Shown here in pieces: positions 1-8,772 of a DNA stretch of 11,569 bases; position 1 is the stretch's first letter, and every line of letters begins with the position of its first letter. Source of the stretch: Rhypophila decipiens (Eukaryota; Ascomycota; Sordariomycetes; Sordariales; Naviculisporaceae); assembly GCA_033297075.1 (NCBI GenBank), contig MU858421.1, positions 1 to 11,569 of the forward strand, read 5' to 3'. The position numbers and the translations under genes are program-made. A model generated the notes under the pieces. It searched no databases and had not been told where the DNA came from. It saw only the letters and a program-made list of their open reading frames with translations.

Positions 1-25
1 GAAAAATAATGACCTCCGCCTCCCA

Positions 26-710
26 ATGAACACAGGGTTAGTGCTTGGCTGGCTTGGTCATGCGGGGTTTTGTGCCGTCGAAAGCTCCTGTATAATTAAG
101 TGCTATGGGCTCCCCCCCGACTCAGAGACGCCGGTCGATGCTGCCGTCGTCGAGAGCAAAGACTTCATCATATGCGAGCTCGAAAAGCCGTGAGCGAGCT
201 CTTTGGCGTTCTCAACGTCACCGTGCCGGACCCGAAGGGAATGATTATCAGTGGACAATTTTATTCGCGATCACAAATCTACAAGGGCCGCAGCTGGTTA
301 AGCCCTAGGTACCCAGGGAATGTGAGGACAGCAAAGTTCTCATTCGTGCGGACAAGGTCACCATTGGCCACATCATAAGGGAATCGGAGCAGCAGAAGAT
401 CCGTCGTCTCCCCACGCCTCCCCCCGGAACGCACGATGCGGAGGTACTGAATGCTGGGGGAGATATCTTCGTAACACACCCATTTGCTGACGAGAGCTGG
501 TCGGGCGGTCCCCTCTATGGAATAGACGAGCCCACTGGTCAGGCTTATATCATTGGCGTCATGAGCGCCCACCATGTGGCTACTGTTTTGGATATGAACA
601 CGAAGTTCGCAGCGGCGCATCACAATGGAGGACCAAGGCTTCCCAAACTGCTTGCTTGTGCTAGGTGCACACTCGAGGAGTCGTCGATCGAGTGCCCGAA
701 GAAGAAGTAG
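26..710 (+). pseudogene. Decayed small gene, family unknown, SGGPLYG motif
   Basis: Protein-like sequence runs along the plus strand in three frames in turn. An ATG at 26 opens 55 codons ending at TGA 191-193 (last residues FIICELEKP). From about 190 a second frame continues (VSELFGVLNVTVPDP, then GQFYSRSQIYKGRSW) to about 318. From about 312 a third frame stays open to TAG 708-710, with HIIRESEQQKIRRLPTPPPG, THPFADESWSGGPLYG, AYIIGVMSAHH and KFAAAHHNGG. Both jumps go in the same direction, and no intron of normal size fits between the segments, although GTGAGC at 190 with TATCAG near 252 could remove 62 bp. The SGGPLY followed by a GxxxxVMS-like strand recalls the end of chymotrypsin-fold proteases, but the usual GDSGG is DESWSGG here, so I do not name it. 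Most likely a pseudogene; sequencing errors are an alternative. Confidence 0.5.
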
Positions 711-1101
711 TGATTTCCAGATGCTGCTGTAACTGCTTAGGAACCTACCCAGTAAAAAATTGATATTTTCCACTCGCATTACTATTCCAACTCTCGACTC
801 TATCACGGCTCCTTGTTGTCTTCTCCGCAAACAACACAGCTACCGGCACTCGAAAACAAGGTCAACTCTATACCTCGAAAGTTGGGCAGGTTGTATCAGG
901 GCGTCGTCCAAAGCATGCGCTTCTCTAAACTGTTCCAGTAGATCTGCTTCGCCACCCGCCCGTTGTCACTGGACGAACTGCGGTGGGCTATGGCCATTTG
1001 ACGGGAGAGTGCTTCACTCAGGCAAGTCAGGCTACATCAAATACAGCTGCGATGACTACTGCGCTCTCTGAGATCAAGAACTTGTTCTTTTGGAACTCAT
1101 T
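711..1101. other. Intergenic, no supported gene
   Basis: Between the stop of the decayed gene and the 3' end of the GH2 gene I see no gene that I can support. One plus-strand frame (929-1069) reads HPPVVTGRTAVGYGHLTGE and looks somewhat protein-like, but has no ATG, no partner exon and no recognisable family. The right part (1080-1130) is AT-rich, as expected for a 3' flanking region. Confidence 0.4.
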
Positions 1102-1107
1102 TTTATT
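1102..1107 (-). terminator. Poly(A) signal AATAAA of the GH2 gene
   Basis: AATAAA lies on the minus strand 35-40 nt past the TAG of the GH2 gene, within a T/A-rich stretch. The position suits a fungal polyadenylation signal. It is a short motif, so moderate confidence only. Confidence 0.5.
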
Positions 1108-1141
1108 TAATCGGAAAATATTCCATGTCGTCAAATACACT

Positions 1142-3908
1142 CTAACTGGCTCGGACAGTCACCGATGCCCCAGTCAGACCACTTGAGGCAGCACTGATAG
1201 TGAGGTTGTCAACAGCGCCGACGTTGCTGCGGATAATTGCAAGTGCAAGACCGCTGAAAGCCTTGCGCGTCAAGCTGGAGAACACAGTGAAGTCGGCGGG
1301 ATCTCCGTTGTCGGTTGTAGAGATCAGTCCTGGGCCGGTAATGGAGAAAGTGATCGAGTTGCTAGCCCTTGGAACGGTATCGCCGTTTACGTCGACGACG
1401 GCGGCGGTAATGAAGGATAGATCAAGCCCATCACCCTTGATATTGGAGCGATCAGCGGAGAGAACGAGTTTGGCAGCATTGCCAACAGTCCTCTTGGTAT
1501 CAGTTGCCCATTCCTGGCCGTTCTTGTAGGTGATGACCTTGAGATCGCCGGGCTGGTACACGACGCTGTCCCATCGGAAGCGCCAGCTCGAGGCTCCGCG
1601 CTTAAGACGGCCAGCCGACTTCCCGTTGACATATAACTCGGCTTCGTCGGCCGAAGAATAGACGTGCACTGGTGTGACCTGGCCGACACGGTCGGGCCAG
1701 GTCCAGTGGGGAAGAATGTGCGCCATGCGAACGTTGGGGGCCCAGCGCGCCTGGTACAGGTAGAAGCGGTCCTTCTTGAAACCCGCCAAGTCGATGATTC
1801 CAAAGTAGGAGCTCCGCGCCTTGTCGTTGAAGGGAGTCGGCTCGCCGAGGTAATCCCACCCCGTCCAGACAAACTCGCCGGCGACGTATGGGTGCTTGTC
1901 CTGCAGGAAGAACACCTTGTCTGGAGATCCCGAGGCCCACCAATCCGAGTACAAGTCGTAAGCGCTCACGCGCAGGCCTATGGGGTCCTGACCACCACCG
2001 CTACTGCTGCTCACCACCGCAGCCATGCCGCTGGTAACGGGGAAGAAGTATGTCCCACGGGAACTAAGGCATGATGAGGTTTCCGAGCTCCAGAGCATCT
2101 TGTTTGGAAACTTTGAGCGGAAGCCCGGCCACGAAGATGACATTGAGACGCCGATGCCTTCGCCGTTGTAGTTGAGTCCGATGATGTCGAGTTGAGCCGC
2201 CATGGCTTGATCGGGACTAGCCGAGTTCATGCCAGCGGTAGTCTGCCGAGTAGGGTCCTCGTCACGAACGATTCCGCGGAGCTCAGCACCAATGGTGCCT
2301 CCAGAGGCACCTCCTTGCTCGGGAATCTCGTTACCGAAAGACCAGGCGATGATGGACGGGTTGTTACGGTCCCGGCGAATAAAGAGGCGGAGGTCCGGCT
2401 CATGCCAATCGTCAAAGATCAGAGAAAAGTCGTTCTTAGTCTTGGATTTCTTCCAGCAATCGAAGATCTCGTCGAGCACCACAAGCCCCATTTTATCGGC
2501 TAGTTCGAGGAATTCGGGGGCGGGCGGGTTGTGGGCGGTGCGCAGCGCATTGTTGCCCATCTCCTGGAGCATCTGGAACTGCCTCTCTTGTGCTCGGTAG
2601 TTGAAAGCTGCGCCCAAGCTCCCGAGGTCGTGATGGTTGCACTGGTGATTATAGTCAGATTCTGTTTCGGATGTTGTAGTATACGGGGGCAGATTGCCTT
2701 GGTTGACTTACTGTCCCCTGAATACGGATCCTTTGTCCATTCACGCTAATTCCAGTGTCCTTATCGTAGGTAACAGTCCGGATACCAAAAGGCGTCTCAC
2801 TGATGATTATAACCATGATTAGATGATATTTCGGGTGTTGTAGCACTGGGGAGGAAGAAGGGGGGACGGACTAAGTATCAACCACTTGTCCATTGACGGA
2901 CAGTCTAGTGATGGCAACGTATAGATTCGGTGTCTGATTCGGCTTGGGTCCCCACAACTTGGGGTTGGCAACGGTTGCCGAGGCACTGACGACTGCTTTT
3001 CCGCCTGCGGCGACAGCTGCCGATGCCTTTGAGAGGGTAGCCACAACACTGCCTTGCACGCCAGACTCGTCTTGAGGCCGAATCTCGGTGACCACATCAA
3101 CGACGTGGCTGCTGGTGCCCTTGTTCTCGATATCGACTGTCAAGCTGACGGTTGCAGAGGAGGACGAGACCGTGGGCGTAGTGACAAATGTCCCGTACTG
3201 GGCCACATGCACCGGGTTTGATTTAACAAGCCAGACGTTCCGGTAGATGCCCGCGCCTGGATACCAGCGAGAGTTGTCCAACGGGTTTTCAAGACGGATT
3301 GCCAAGATGTTGTCCGCCCCGGTCTTGACGTAGGGCGTTAAATCAAGCCGGAAACTAGCATACCCAAAAGGCCAACCCCCCACAAGGTTGCCATTCAGCC
3401 AGACTGCCGCGTATGACATTGCGCCATCAACATCGAGGAAGATGGTCTTGCCGGCATCCTCAGCGCTCAAAGATACGACGCGGCGGTACCAGCCTACGCC
3501 ATTGGACGGTAGCCTTCCCATTGCGCCACTGACCCCGGGAGCATTAAATGGCCCCTTGATGGCCCAGTCATGCGGTACATTGACTACCTCCCAGCTGGCG
3601 TCGTTGAAAGAAGCCTGAGTGAAGTTGAGGTTGGCACCCGGCTGAGTGCCGGTGGGACGAGTCTTCTTGGAGCCTGAACTCTTGATGAAATCGTTGCCGG
3701 AAGGAAGGATCCAGGACTTGAGTGTGTTGTAAGACAGCGAGTCTGGATTGGAGGTGAAGCGCTGGAAGCGCCAGCCGACGTTGATACTAACTCGCTCGCG
3801 CCCGCCAACCGTAGCGCGGGGTGTAAGAGTAGCGTGAGCCGCGGCCAGGGGCGGGTCGGCGGCTAGCAGCAGAGCCGCGAGGGCAATTCCGTATGAGCCG
3901 CTCAACAT
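1142..3908 (-). CDS. Secreted glycoside hydrolase family 2 enzyme, beta-galactosidase-like
   Basis: Three exons: 3908-2872, 2799-2712 and 2641-1142, giving 874 residues. Intron 1 (2871-2800, 72 bp) has GTCCGT...CAG, intron 2 (2711-2642, 70 bp) has GTAAGT...CAG; joining gives the family strings DTYETPFGIR and GTCNHHDLGSLG. ATG 3908 is chosen because it begins a clean signal peptide (residues 1-24, MLSGSYGIALAALLLAA then an Ala-rich cleavage region); the open frame upstream has no ATG. Residues about 35-225 form the jelly-roll sugar-binding domain (VNVPHDW, SRWYPGAGIYRNV), then an Ig-like sandwich, then the TIM barrel with LRTAHNPPAPE and DEIFDCW. E480 in SFGNEIPEQ is the expected acid/base and E562 in LWSSET the nucleophile. 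The C-terminus carries the extra beta-sandwich domains of the GH2_C5/DUF4982 type (ELYVNGKSAGRLKRG). All catalytic features are intact. Exported exo-glycosidase; beta-galactosidase is the usual label, but galactofuranosidase or another exo-activity is possible. Confidence 0.93.
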
Positions 3909-4476
3909 CTTCGTCAGGTCGACCGCCCGGTGGATTGTCTGTCGTAAAGAATGGGAGACCAAAATCTGACCTTGGATCCGAAGGACATATGTTCCCGCTA
4001 GACCTGTCTTTATGAACCGCTCGGGGTCACGACATGTTTACACATGTTTATACTGTCCAGGGGACCGGGGAAGGAGCACTCGGCGTGCAAGCTTTGGCGC
4101 TTCAAGCGCTTTGTCCTGATTTGAGCGACTGTACATCTCCTTTGAATGAGTTTTGGTGCCCCCGCGGTAATATACCGGCGGCCTTGTTCCTTTTTACCAC
4201 CAGTTGGGTCGGCAATCGAGGCATTCTTCCGGACCACTATAATGCCGCTCTCCCGTGCTAAGTTAATTGCTCTGCACATTGCATTGGGTATCACCTTGCT
4301 CATACACCCGACGCCCATCCCGGAAAGCCTGATAGTACCACAGCTTGCGGACCCCGGTATTGATTGACACTCAAAAATGCCAATCCCTTCCTCCCACATG
4401 AATGAATGGCGCAATGAGCCGGAGTCATATTCCCCAAATCAGCTGTGATTTGTGCATTCTGCGGCGAGTGATTCCT
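3909..4476 (-). promoter_or_regulatory. Upstream region of the GH2 gene
   Basis: No supported gene lies in these 568 bp. A TATA-like CATAAAGA sits at 4014-4007 on the minus strand, about 100 nt before the GH2 ATG. Two CCGGGG hexamers (4065-4070 plus, 4357-4352 minus) match the SYGGRG consensus of the carbon repressor CreA/CRE1, which would suit a secreted glycosidase gene, but such hexamers arise by chance in GC-rich DNA. A small direct repeat, ACATGTTTA twice, occupies 4032-4050. The open frames here look like chance translations. Confidence 0.35.
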
Positions 4477-5160
4477 TTAGTAATATGTGCGGCTATGATG
4501 AGTTTTAAGCTGTGACGTGCTGTTACGGGATGATAATGCTAGCACCTTGCCGATATCGACGATGCGTGGTGTCATGGGCTGCGAGCGTTTAAGGAGATAC
4601 TGGTATCTTCCGGCTCGATGGAGAATCTGCTGAAGCATCTTCTTCCCCTTCCTCTCAGCTCGCCGTTTGTGAACGACCTTTGCGAAGCCCTTAATGAGGA
4701 GCTGAATGCCTCGCGTCGCGAGGCTCGTCCCGATGATGAGCAAGACGTCTAGGCGAAGCGATCGGTCGTGTCGTACGACGGCGGAGATTGATTCAGCTCG
4801 AGGGTCCAGTTCATCGTAGAGCACAATGTTAGGTCGCAGCCTTCCGATTGCACTTGCGCGTTTCCCGTCCGCTTTTCTGTCGCTGGAGACCTTAGCGCAG
4901 GCTGGGCAAGGTGGCTCGGGAAATAACGGAGTCCCTGTTTCGTTTTTATCCCGGCGGAAAATGGTTGGACAGTTGGAGCATCGAAATTGAAGAGATCCGT
5001 GGAGAAGAACACATTCAGCGGCTCCTGGATCCTCTTGCGAATTGACAGAGAGGCCAATCTCCTCGTCAAGGCCGTCGATGTTTTGGGTGTAGTGCCGAAC
5101 CAGGCTGCTGTGCTGCTACTGCACACTTTTCGCTATGCAGGCCGCAGGCAACTCTCTCAT
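4477..5160 (-). pseudogene. HST3/HST4-type sirtuin relic, N-terminal half missing
   Basis: Reading the minus strand from 5115 to the TAA/TAG region at 4477 gives an open frame of about 212 codons that carries the second half of a sirtuin catalytic core. VRHYTQNIDGLDE holds the NAD-binding QNID motif, LLHGS the catalytic histidine, CSNC and CPAC the structural zinc ligands; GRLRPNIVLYDE and LLIIGTSLATRG follow. The GKRA...GRLRPNIVLY and GTSL...FAKVVHKR pattern is closest to the HST3/HST4 branch (histone H3 K56 deacetylases). The first Rossmann half with GAGIS is absent. ATG at 5160 opens MRELPAACIAKS and meets TAG at 5118-5116 just before the core. After KVVHKRR the expected next strand (VVFVN-like) is gone and the tail is unrecognisable. 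It begins 25 nt after the 2EXR 3' end. Deacetylase activity is not expected. Confidence 0.75.
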
Positions 5161-5184
5161 TATTTAGAGTTATCTTAACTTAGT

Positions 5185-5488
5185 TTATTCAGAAACAAAA
5201 CCAAAAAGCCGATTCCAGTGAATACACTCTGCAGCGACACAATCAACATGTATGTTCTTGAAGGGCTGGTAAGATCTCTTCTGCTCAGGGCCAATCCTCC
5301 ATTTCACCTGGACGCTTTCGGCCCGCATCTGGTGAGAATTTGACAGCAGTGAAACGCCAGCTCCACCCCTGTGTTCAAGGTTTGGAAGTGACTATAAAAA
5401 GTCTCCTCAAGTTGGAAAAGCGATGTAGAGGATAGTGCCGCATCAGAGATACTATGTCCGAAACATCGTAATTTGGGATGGCAATTGA
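5185..5488 (-). pseudogene. 3' remainder of the 2EXR gene after stop and frameshift
   Basis: Directly after TAG 5491-5489 the same frame continues for 37 codons, with IPNYDVSDIVSLMRHYP and FSNLRRLFIV, which matches the usual hydrophobic strand after the 2EXR domain, and ends at TGA 5377-5375. A second frame, open from about 5390, takes over with MRAESVQVKWRIGPEQKRSY and HVDCVAAECIHWNRLFGF and ends at TAA 5187-5185, where AATAAA overlaps the stop. One nonsense codon and one frameshift therefore separate this part from the upstream ORF. I found no intron of plausible size that removes both and keeps the family-like segments. Confidence 0.55.
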
Positions 5489-5914
5489 CTAAATTTTGTT
5501 TGCCTCTGGGAAAGTGTTCATGAAGTCCTTGGCAGCGCTAAGACCAAGATTGAGGTACAGCACATCGAACTGGGGGCTGATGTATATCGGCCTCGATACC
5601 GGTGCGCCGGTCGATAAAGGATTCGTGAAAAAGGGCTTGAGATAGCGAAGGGCGATACGGCGGGATTCTTGGCAAACGTGTAGAATTGCTGGTGGGCGCG
5701 CAGACCAAAAGACCGTCTTCTGCTCGTAGTTTCCATCAAACTCTCCGTTAGCTTCTTCACTGACCTGAAGAATTCGTTGGTCGGCCGATGCGTGCTCCCA
5801 GACAGATGTCAAAAGTTCGGGCGGCAGCCTCGGCTTGATTAGGCGCCTTAGTTGTTGATTTTCATTTTCCAACTCGCGGATCCGCGATTCCAAAGTCGCC
5901 TCTGTCAAAGACAT
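5489..5914 (-). CDS. 2EXR-domain protein, truncated by in-frame TAG
   Basis: ATG 5914 opens 141 codons. Residues 1-26 (LESRIRELENENQQLRRL) predict a short coiled coil; RLPPELLTSVWEHAS begins the 2EXR domain, followed by the central PPAILHVCQESRRIALRYL block, and ISPQFDVLYLNLG near the end. 2EXR proteins are a large fungal family of unknown biochemical function, usually 250-400 residues, so 141 is short. The start is supported by a TATA box 138 nt upstream and a C/T-rich leader; the longer upstream open frame would read through that leader. The frame stops at TAG 5491-5489, but family-like sequence goes on in the same frame behind it (see the next feature). A truncated product could be made, or the gene is dead. 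Confidence 0.7.
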   Translation of the reverse strand: MSLTEATLESRIRELENENQQLRRLIKPRLPPELLTSVWEHASADQRILQVSEEANGEFDGNYEQKTVFWSARPPAILHVCQESRRIALRYLKPFFTNPLSTGAPVSRPIYISPQFDVLYLNLGLSAAKDFMNTFPEANKI

Positions 5915-6051
5915 GGTGATGAGAAGTGCTGATTGAAGGGAACAACAGCTGGCTATCGTCTGGGGGTTCGCAGGAAAGTGAGAAGCAGCAGAGTGCGAGG
6001 CGGAAGTCGATGGTGAAAGAGTGGAGCAGAGCAACAGAAGAAGGAGGAGGG

Positions 6052-6058
6052 TTTTATA
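6052..6058 (-). promoter_or_regulatory. TATA box of the 2EXR gene
   Basis: TATAAAA on the minus strand, 138 nt before ATG 5914, is followed by a C/T-rich tract (CCTCCTCCTTCTTCTG), the common layout of fungal core promoters. The promoter looks intact although the coding region does not. Confidence 0.6.
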
Positions 6059-6469
6059 AGCTGGGGGTTGAGCCGACCCACAGCTGCCTGCCGTGGCGCA
6101 GCTCTGTACAGCCACCTGAGGGGTGAATCCGACATGCACATTAGTGGATGTGCGGGACCGAAGGCGGGGTTCAACCCCGAATTAGCCATAGGCGTGAGCG
6201 AGTGGTTCAATGGCCTGGAGACATGCCGGGCGCTAAGAACCTCAGTCAATATTTGAGGCAGAATGGACAGTAACTGATGCCATTCCGTCCATAGGCTTGT
6301 AAAGGCAATCTGCCGGGTTGCTCCAGTCGGCATGGTAAGCAAATGTCGACGCGAGGTCCGGACCGCTGATAGATAGATACGGAACATAGTTGAGTTGTGT
6401 CACGCTCACCGTGCTCGGTGACTGGGCTGTCACAGTTATATAATTACTTTGACAGTGCCCTGACATCAT
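6059..6469. other. Intergenic between SANT-chromo 3' end and 2EXR promoter
   Basis: Holds the 3' flank of the SANT-chromo gene and the distal promoter of the 2EXR gene. No canonical AATAAA follows the TAG at 6472-6470; the nearest AT-rich stretch is TTATATAATTA at 6436-6446. A 75-codon minus-strand frame here (6242-6469) shows no family features and is not called. A short GATA-type microsatellite (GATAGATAGATA) lies near 6368-6379. Confidence 0.4.
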
Positions 6470-8266
6470 CTAAGCTAACTGGCCATGGAGGTGCTCATAC
6501 TTGTCAAGTGCCTCCGTCTCCGCTACGTACTCGAACGGTTCCCACGTCTCGTCCCCGCCTTTCCACTTCACAGGAAATTCCAGCCCTCCGCTGTCCGACT
6601 TTCTGTGGTTACTAATCTCTTCAACATCCCACTCTACCCCGTTAGAATCGTCCACCACTGGTGTTTGAGGAGTATTGTGTCGTCGTTGACGCTGGAGAGA
6701 GGGACTTGGCTTGAGCTTGGCGTAATACCTTGCCTCAATAGCCGGGGCAGAGCGTCCTGGAAGTTGCTTGGCAATTGCAAGCCAAGACAGTCCTTGTTCC
6801 TTCAGCTGGCAGATCTTTGCATCATCCTGCGGCGTGTATCTTGCTCTTCGCAAAGTCGGCTTAGGGGATCCCTGGCTTCTAGCCACTGCTATGCTACTCC
6901 GCACACGGTGCCTGTCCTGATCTAGACATGGGTCCCAACTGAACTGCAGCTGGAAAGTCGCTATCCCGTCCAATGTAACGCGTTTGAAGACCGCGTTTTC
7001 AAGAGGCCATTCCTCAAACTTTGCGTCTTTGACTGTCTCTTCCTCTGGGGCTGGACCTTGCGAAGATGGCGGGCTGGGAATGCTGGGTCGATTCCGGCAC
7101 CTTGGAGGGCGGGGTGTTCTCCGAGATCGTTGTGATCGGTCGTGGGCATCAACTTGATGCGTCTGCTGAGCGGCCGTTCCGCTGGTTAAAGGGTTTGAGA
7201 CGTTTACCCTACGGCGTTTGCGTAGTCTCGGCCGGACATCATCCTGGCTGTGCTCAGCGTCGCTGCCCTCAGTGGGACGGTAGACCTCCTCATCATCGGT
7301 ATCACGGTGTTGATGGGGACCGAGGACGCGCTGAGGGCTGACCAAGGCTTGGTTAGCGGATGACTGCATGGCTGATTTGGCGTTGGCTGAGTCACGGTAG
7401 AGGGTACCGCCTTGACCTTCGTCTTGGGCGGAATGAAGAGACTCCGCGTTATCGCTCGGCTTAGTAGACGGCTGGCTTGGGACACTTGAACAGTCTATTT
7501 CGACGCTTTCGGAAAGGGTATTATGTGGACTCCAAGGGTGATGAAGCAGGTCGTCTTCAGTAGCCTGAGGTGATTCGGTGTCTCCGATGGAGCGGCTTCG
7601 TGCAGGCTGGTAGAGAGCAGAGAGGCTGTGGTGTCTGGGGCACTTAAGGCTCTGTTGACAAGAAATTACCTCATGGGGAGGCCGACAGCTGGATGCCGGA
7701 ATTGGCTGGTCCTTCTCCTCGTGCGAAGTCCTGAGAGAGGCAGGTAATGGTGTGGGAGAACATTGTAAGGTTCGAGACTGCTGGTGCTGGGTTGATGCAG
7801 ATTCGTCGTTGGGTTCGGCTTCAGTGATCGAAGGTTCATTCACGTCGCGATCATCACTGATAGAGGATGTAGCGCTGTCATGCTTATCTGCTCGGGCGTG
7901 TTAGCTCATAGCTCATTTTAGCAATGGGAAAGTAAGGCACCCACCAGTAGCGGCAACGCGGCTGAAGGGAGCAGTCAGAAGCTCGTCCAGTGAAGGGAAG
8001 GTAATGTCAGATCGATCGTCATCGTCGCCGGGATCACCGCAATTTGACTCGCTATCGGTAATCAGGAGCGCGTCGTCAGGTGAATCTCCGGGACTGCCAT
8101 GTCGAGGGTCCTTCGCATTCTGCGAAGCCGGTGGAATTGGAGGGGTTTCAGAGATGGCTGCAGAGACGTCCGCATACCGAGGTAAAGCGTGATGGTCTAT
8201 ACGCGTTGCGCCTAATGCTATGGGGGGTGCGTAAAAGATCTGGTTATCAAGAAAGACAGCTGCCAT
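6470..8266 (-). CDS. SANT/Myb-like plus chromodomain nuclear protein
   Basis: Two exons, 8266-7945 and 7887-6470, give 579 residues. The 57-bp intron (7944-7888) has GTGGGT, branch GCTAAC and GAGCAG. ATG 8266 is the first ATG in frame. Residues 67-74 (LLITDSES) followed by an Asp run look like a SUMO-interacting motif; FPSLDELL (90-97) is a possible short docking helix. Residues 110-390 are mostly low-complexity, polar and Pro/Ser-rich, with basic clusters RPRLRKRRRVN (about 326-336) and 358-375 that suit nuclear import. A compact block around 393-430 (FKRVTLDGIATFQLQFSWD) precedes the SANT/Myb-like helix-turn-helix at about 455-500 (RYTPQDDAKICQLKEQGLSW, then ARYYAKLK). The chromodomain fills residues 525-576 (VEWDVEEI, FPVKWKGGDETWEPFE) up to the C-terminus. 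Expected to bind DNA and methyl-lysine chromatin; the target is unknown. No damage seen. Confidence 0.85.
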
Positions 8267-8720
8267 CGTGTTACGAGTAAGCGGAGTAGTCAAAAATGAA
8301 GTGAGCAAAAAGACTTAGAGCCCAGTTGTCCTGAGAGCCGGGCAACTCGCACTCCTGGGGACCGCGTGAAATACATATCCGTGTGCTAAAAGGAGACGCC
8401 TTTGGTCACAGCATGAGACGTACGCGCACTGCGCCGCCACATACACCAACGAAAGGAACTTGGTGGAATCTCGTCGCATTATCGCCAAGAGTGTTGTTTC
8501 CCCGGTCCCTCGTAACCTTACCAATCACTGTCGAGAGGAGGCGATGGAAACGTGCTTATTGCAAGAGGCCGTCGCCAGCATAAATCAAGCCTTGATTTGA
8601 CGCCACATAGCACATCATGTCCCTCGAGATCCCCGGCGGCTTAGCGTGCGTGATACAGCGCATCATTCCCTCCTTCTTGTGACGTGTGCCTGTACCCTGC
8701 TGCATCGGGCCTTTCCTCAT
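8267..8720. promoter_or_regulatory. Upstream region of the SANT-chromo gene
   Basis: No supported gene in these bases. A short C/T- and T-rich tract (CTTTTTGCTCACTTCATTTT on the minus strand, near 8316-8297) lies about 35 nt before the ATG, as is common in fungal leaders. I see no clear TATA box. The open frames on both strands here look like chance. Confidence 0.35.
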
Positions 8721-8721
8721 A

Positions 8722-8772
8722 TCGTCCCGTCCTAATACCACCAACAGCAAGGCAGTGTCTTACCGAGCTGCC
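8722..8772. repeat. Diverged copy of the 9433-9479 repeat segment
   Basis: TCGTCCCGTCCTAATACCAC...CAGTGTCTTACCGAGCTGCC at 8722-8772 matches TCGTCCCGTATTGCCATCAA...CAGTGTCTCACCGACTGCC at 9433-9479 with a few substitutions and small gaps. On the minus strand both copies contain GTRAGACACTG, a donor-like string, at the same place. It ties the possible exon 8764-9046 to the tandem repeats further right. Confidence 0.55.

Noticed and set aside
279..830. 183-codon open frame on the minus strand
   Set aside because: It lies opposite the plus-strand segments with protein-like motifs (SGGPLYG, RRLPTPPPG), shows no family feature, and its composition looks like an antisense shadow.
1200..2600. Several plus-strand and minus-strand frames over 100 codons inside the GH2 gene
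   Set aside because: They are other-frame readings of a well-supported GH2 coding region with family motifs throughout.
4010..4414. 134-codon minus-strand frame upstream of the GH2 gene
   Set aside because: No family features, no promoter, and it covers the place where the GH2 promoter should be.
6242..6469. 75-codon minus-strand frame right after the SANT-chromo stop
   Set aside because: No recognisable motif, no splice site linking it to the upstream gene, and no promoter.
1142..8266. Secondary-metabolite or sugar-use gene cluster
   Set aside because: No transporter, pathway regulator or biosynthetic backbone gene accompanies the GH2; its neighbours are broken or chromatin-related.
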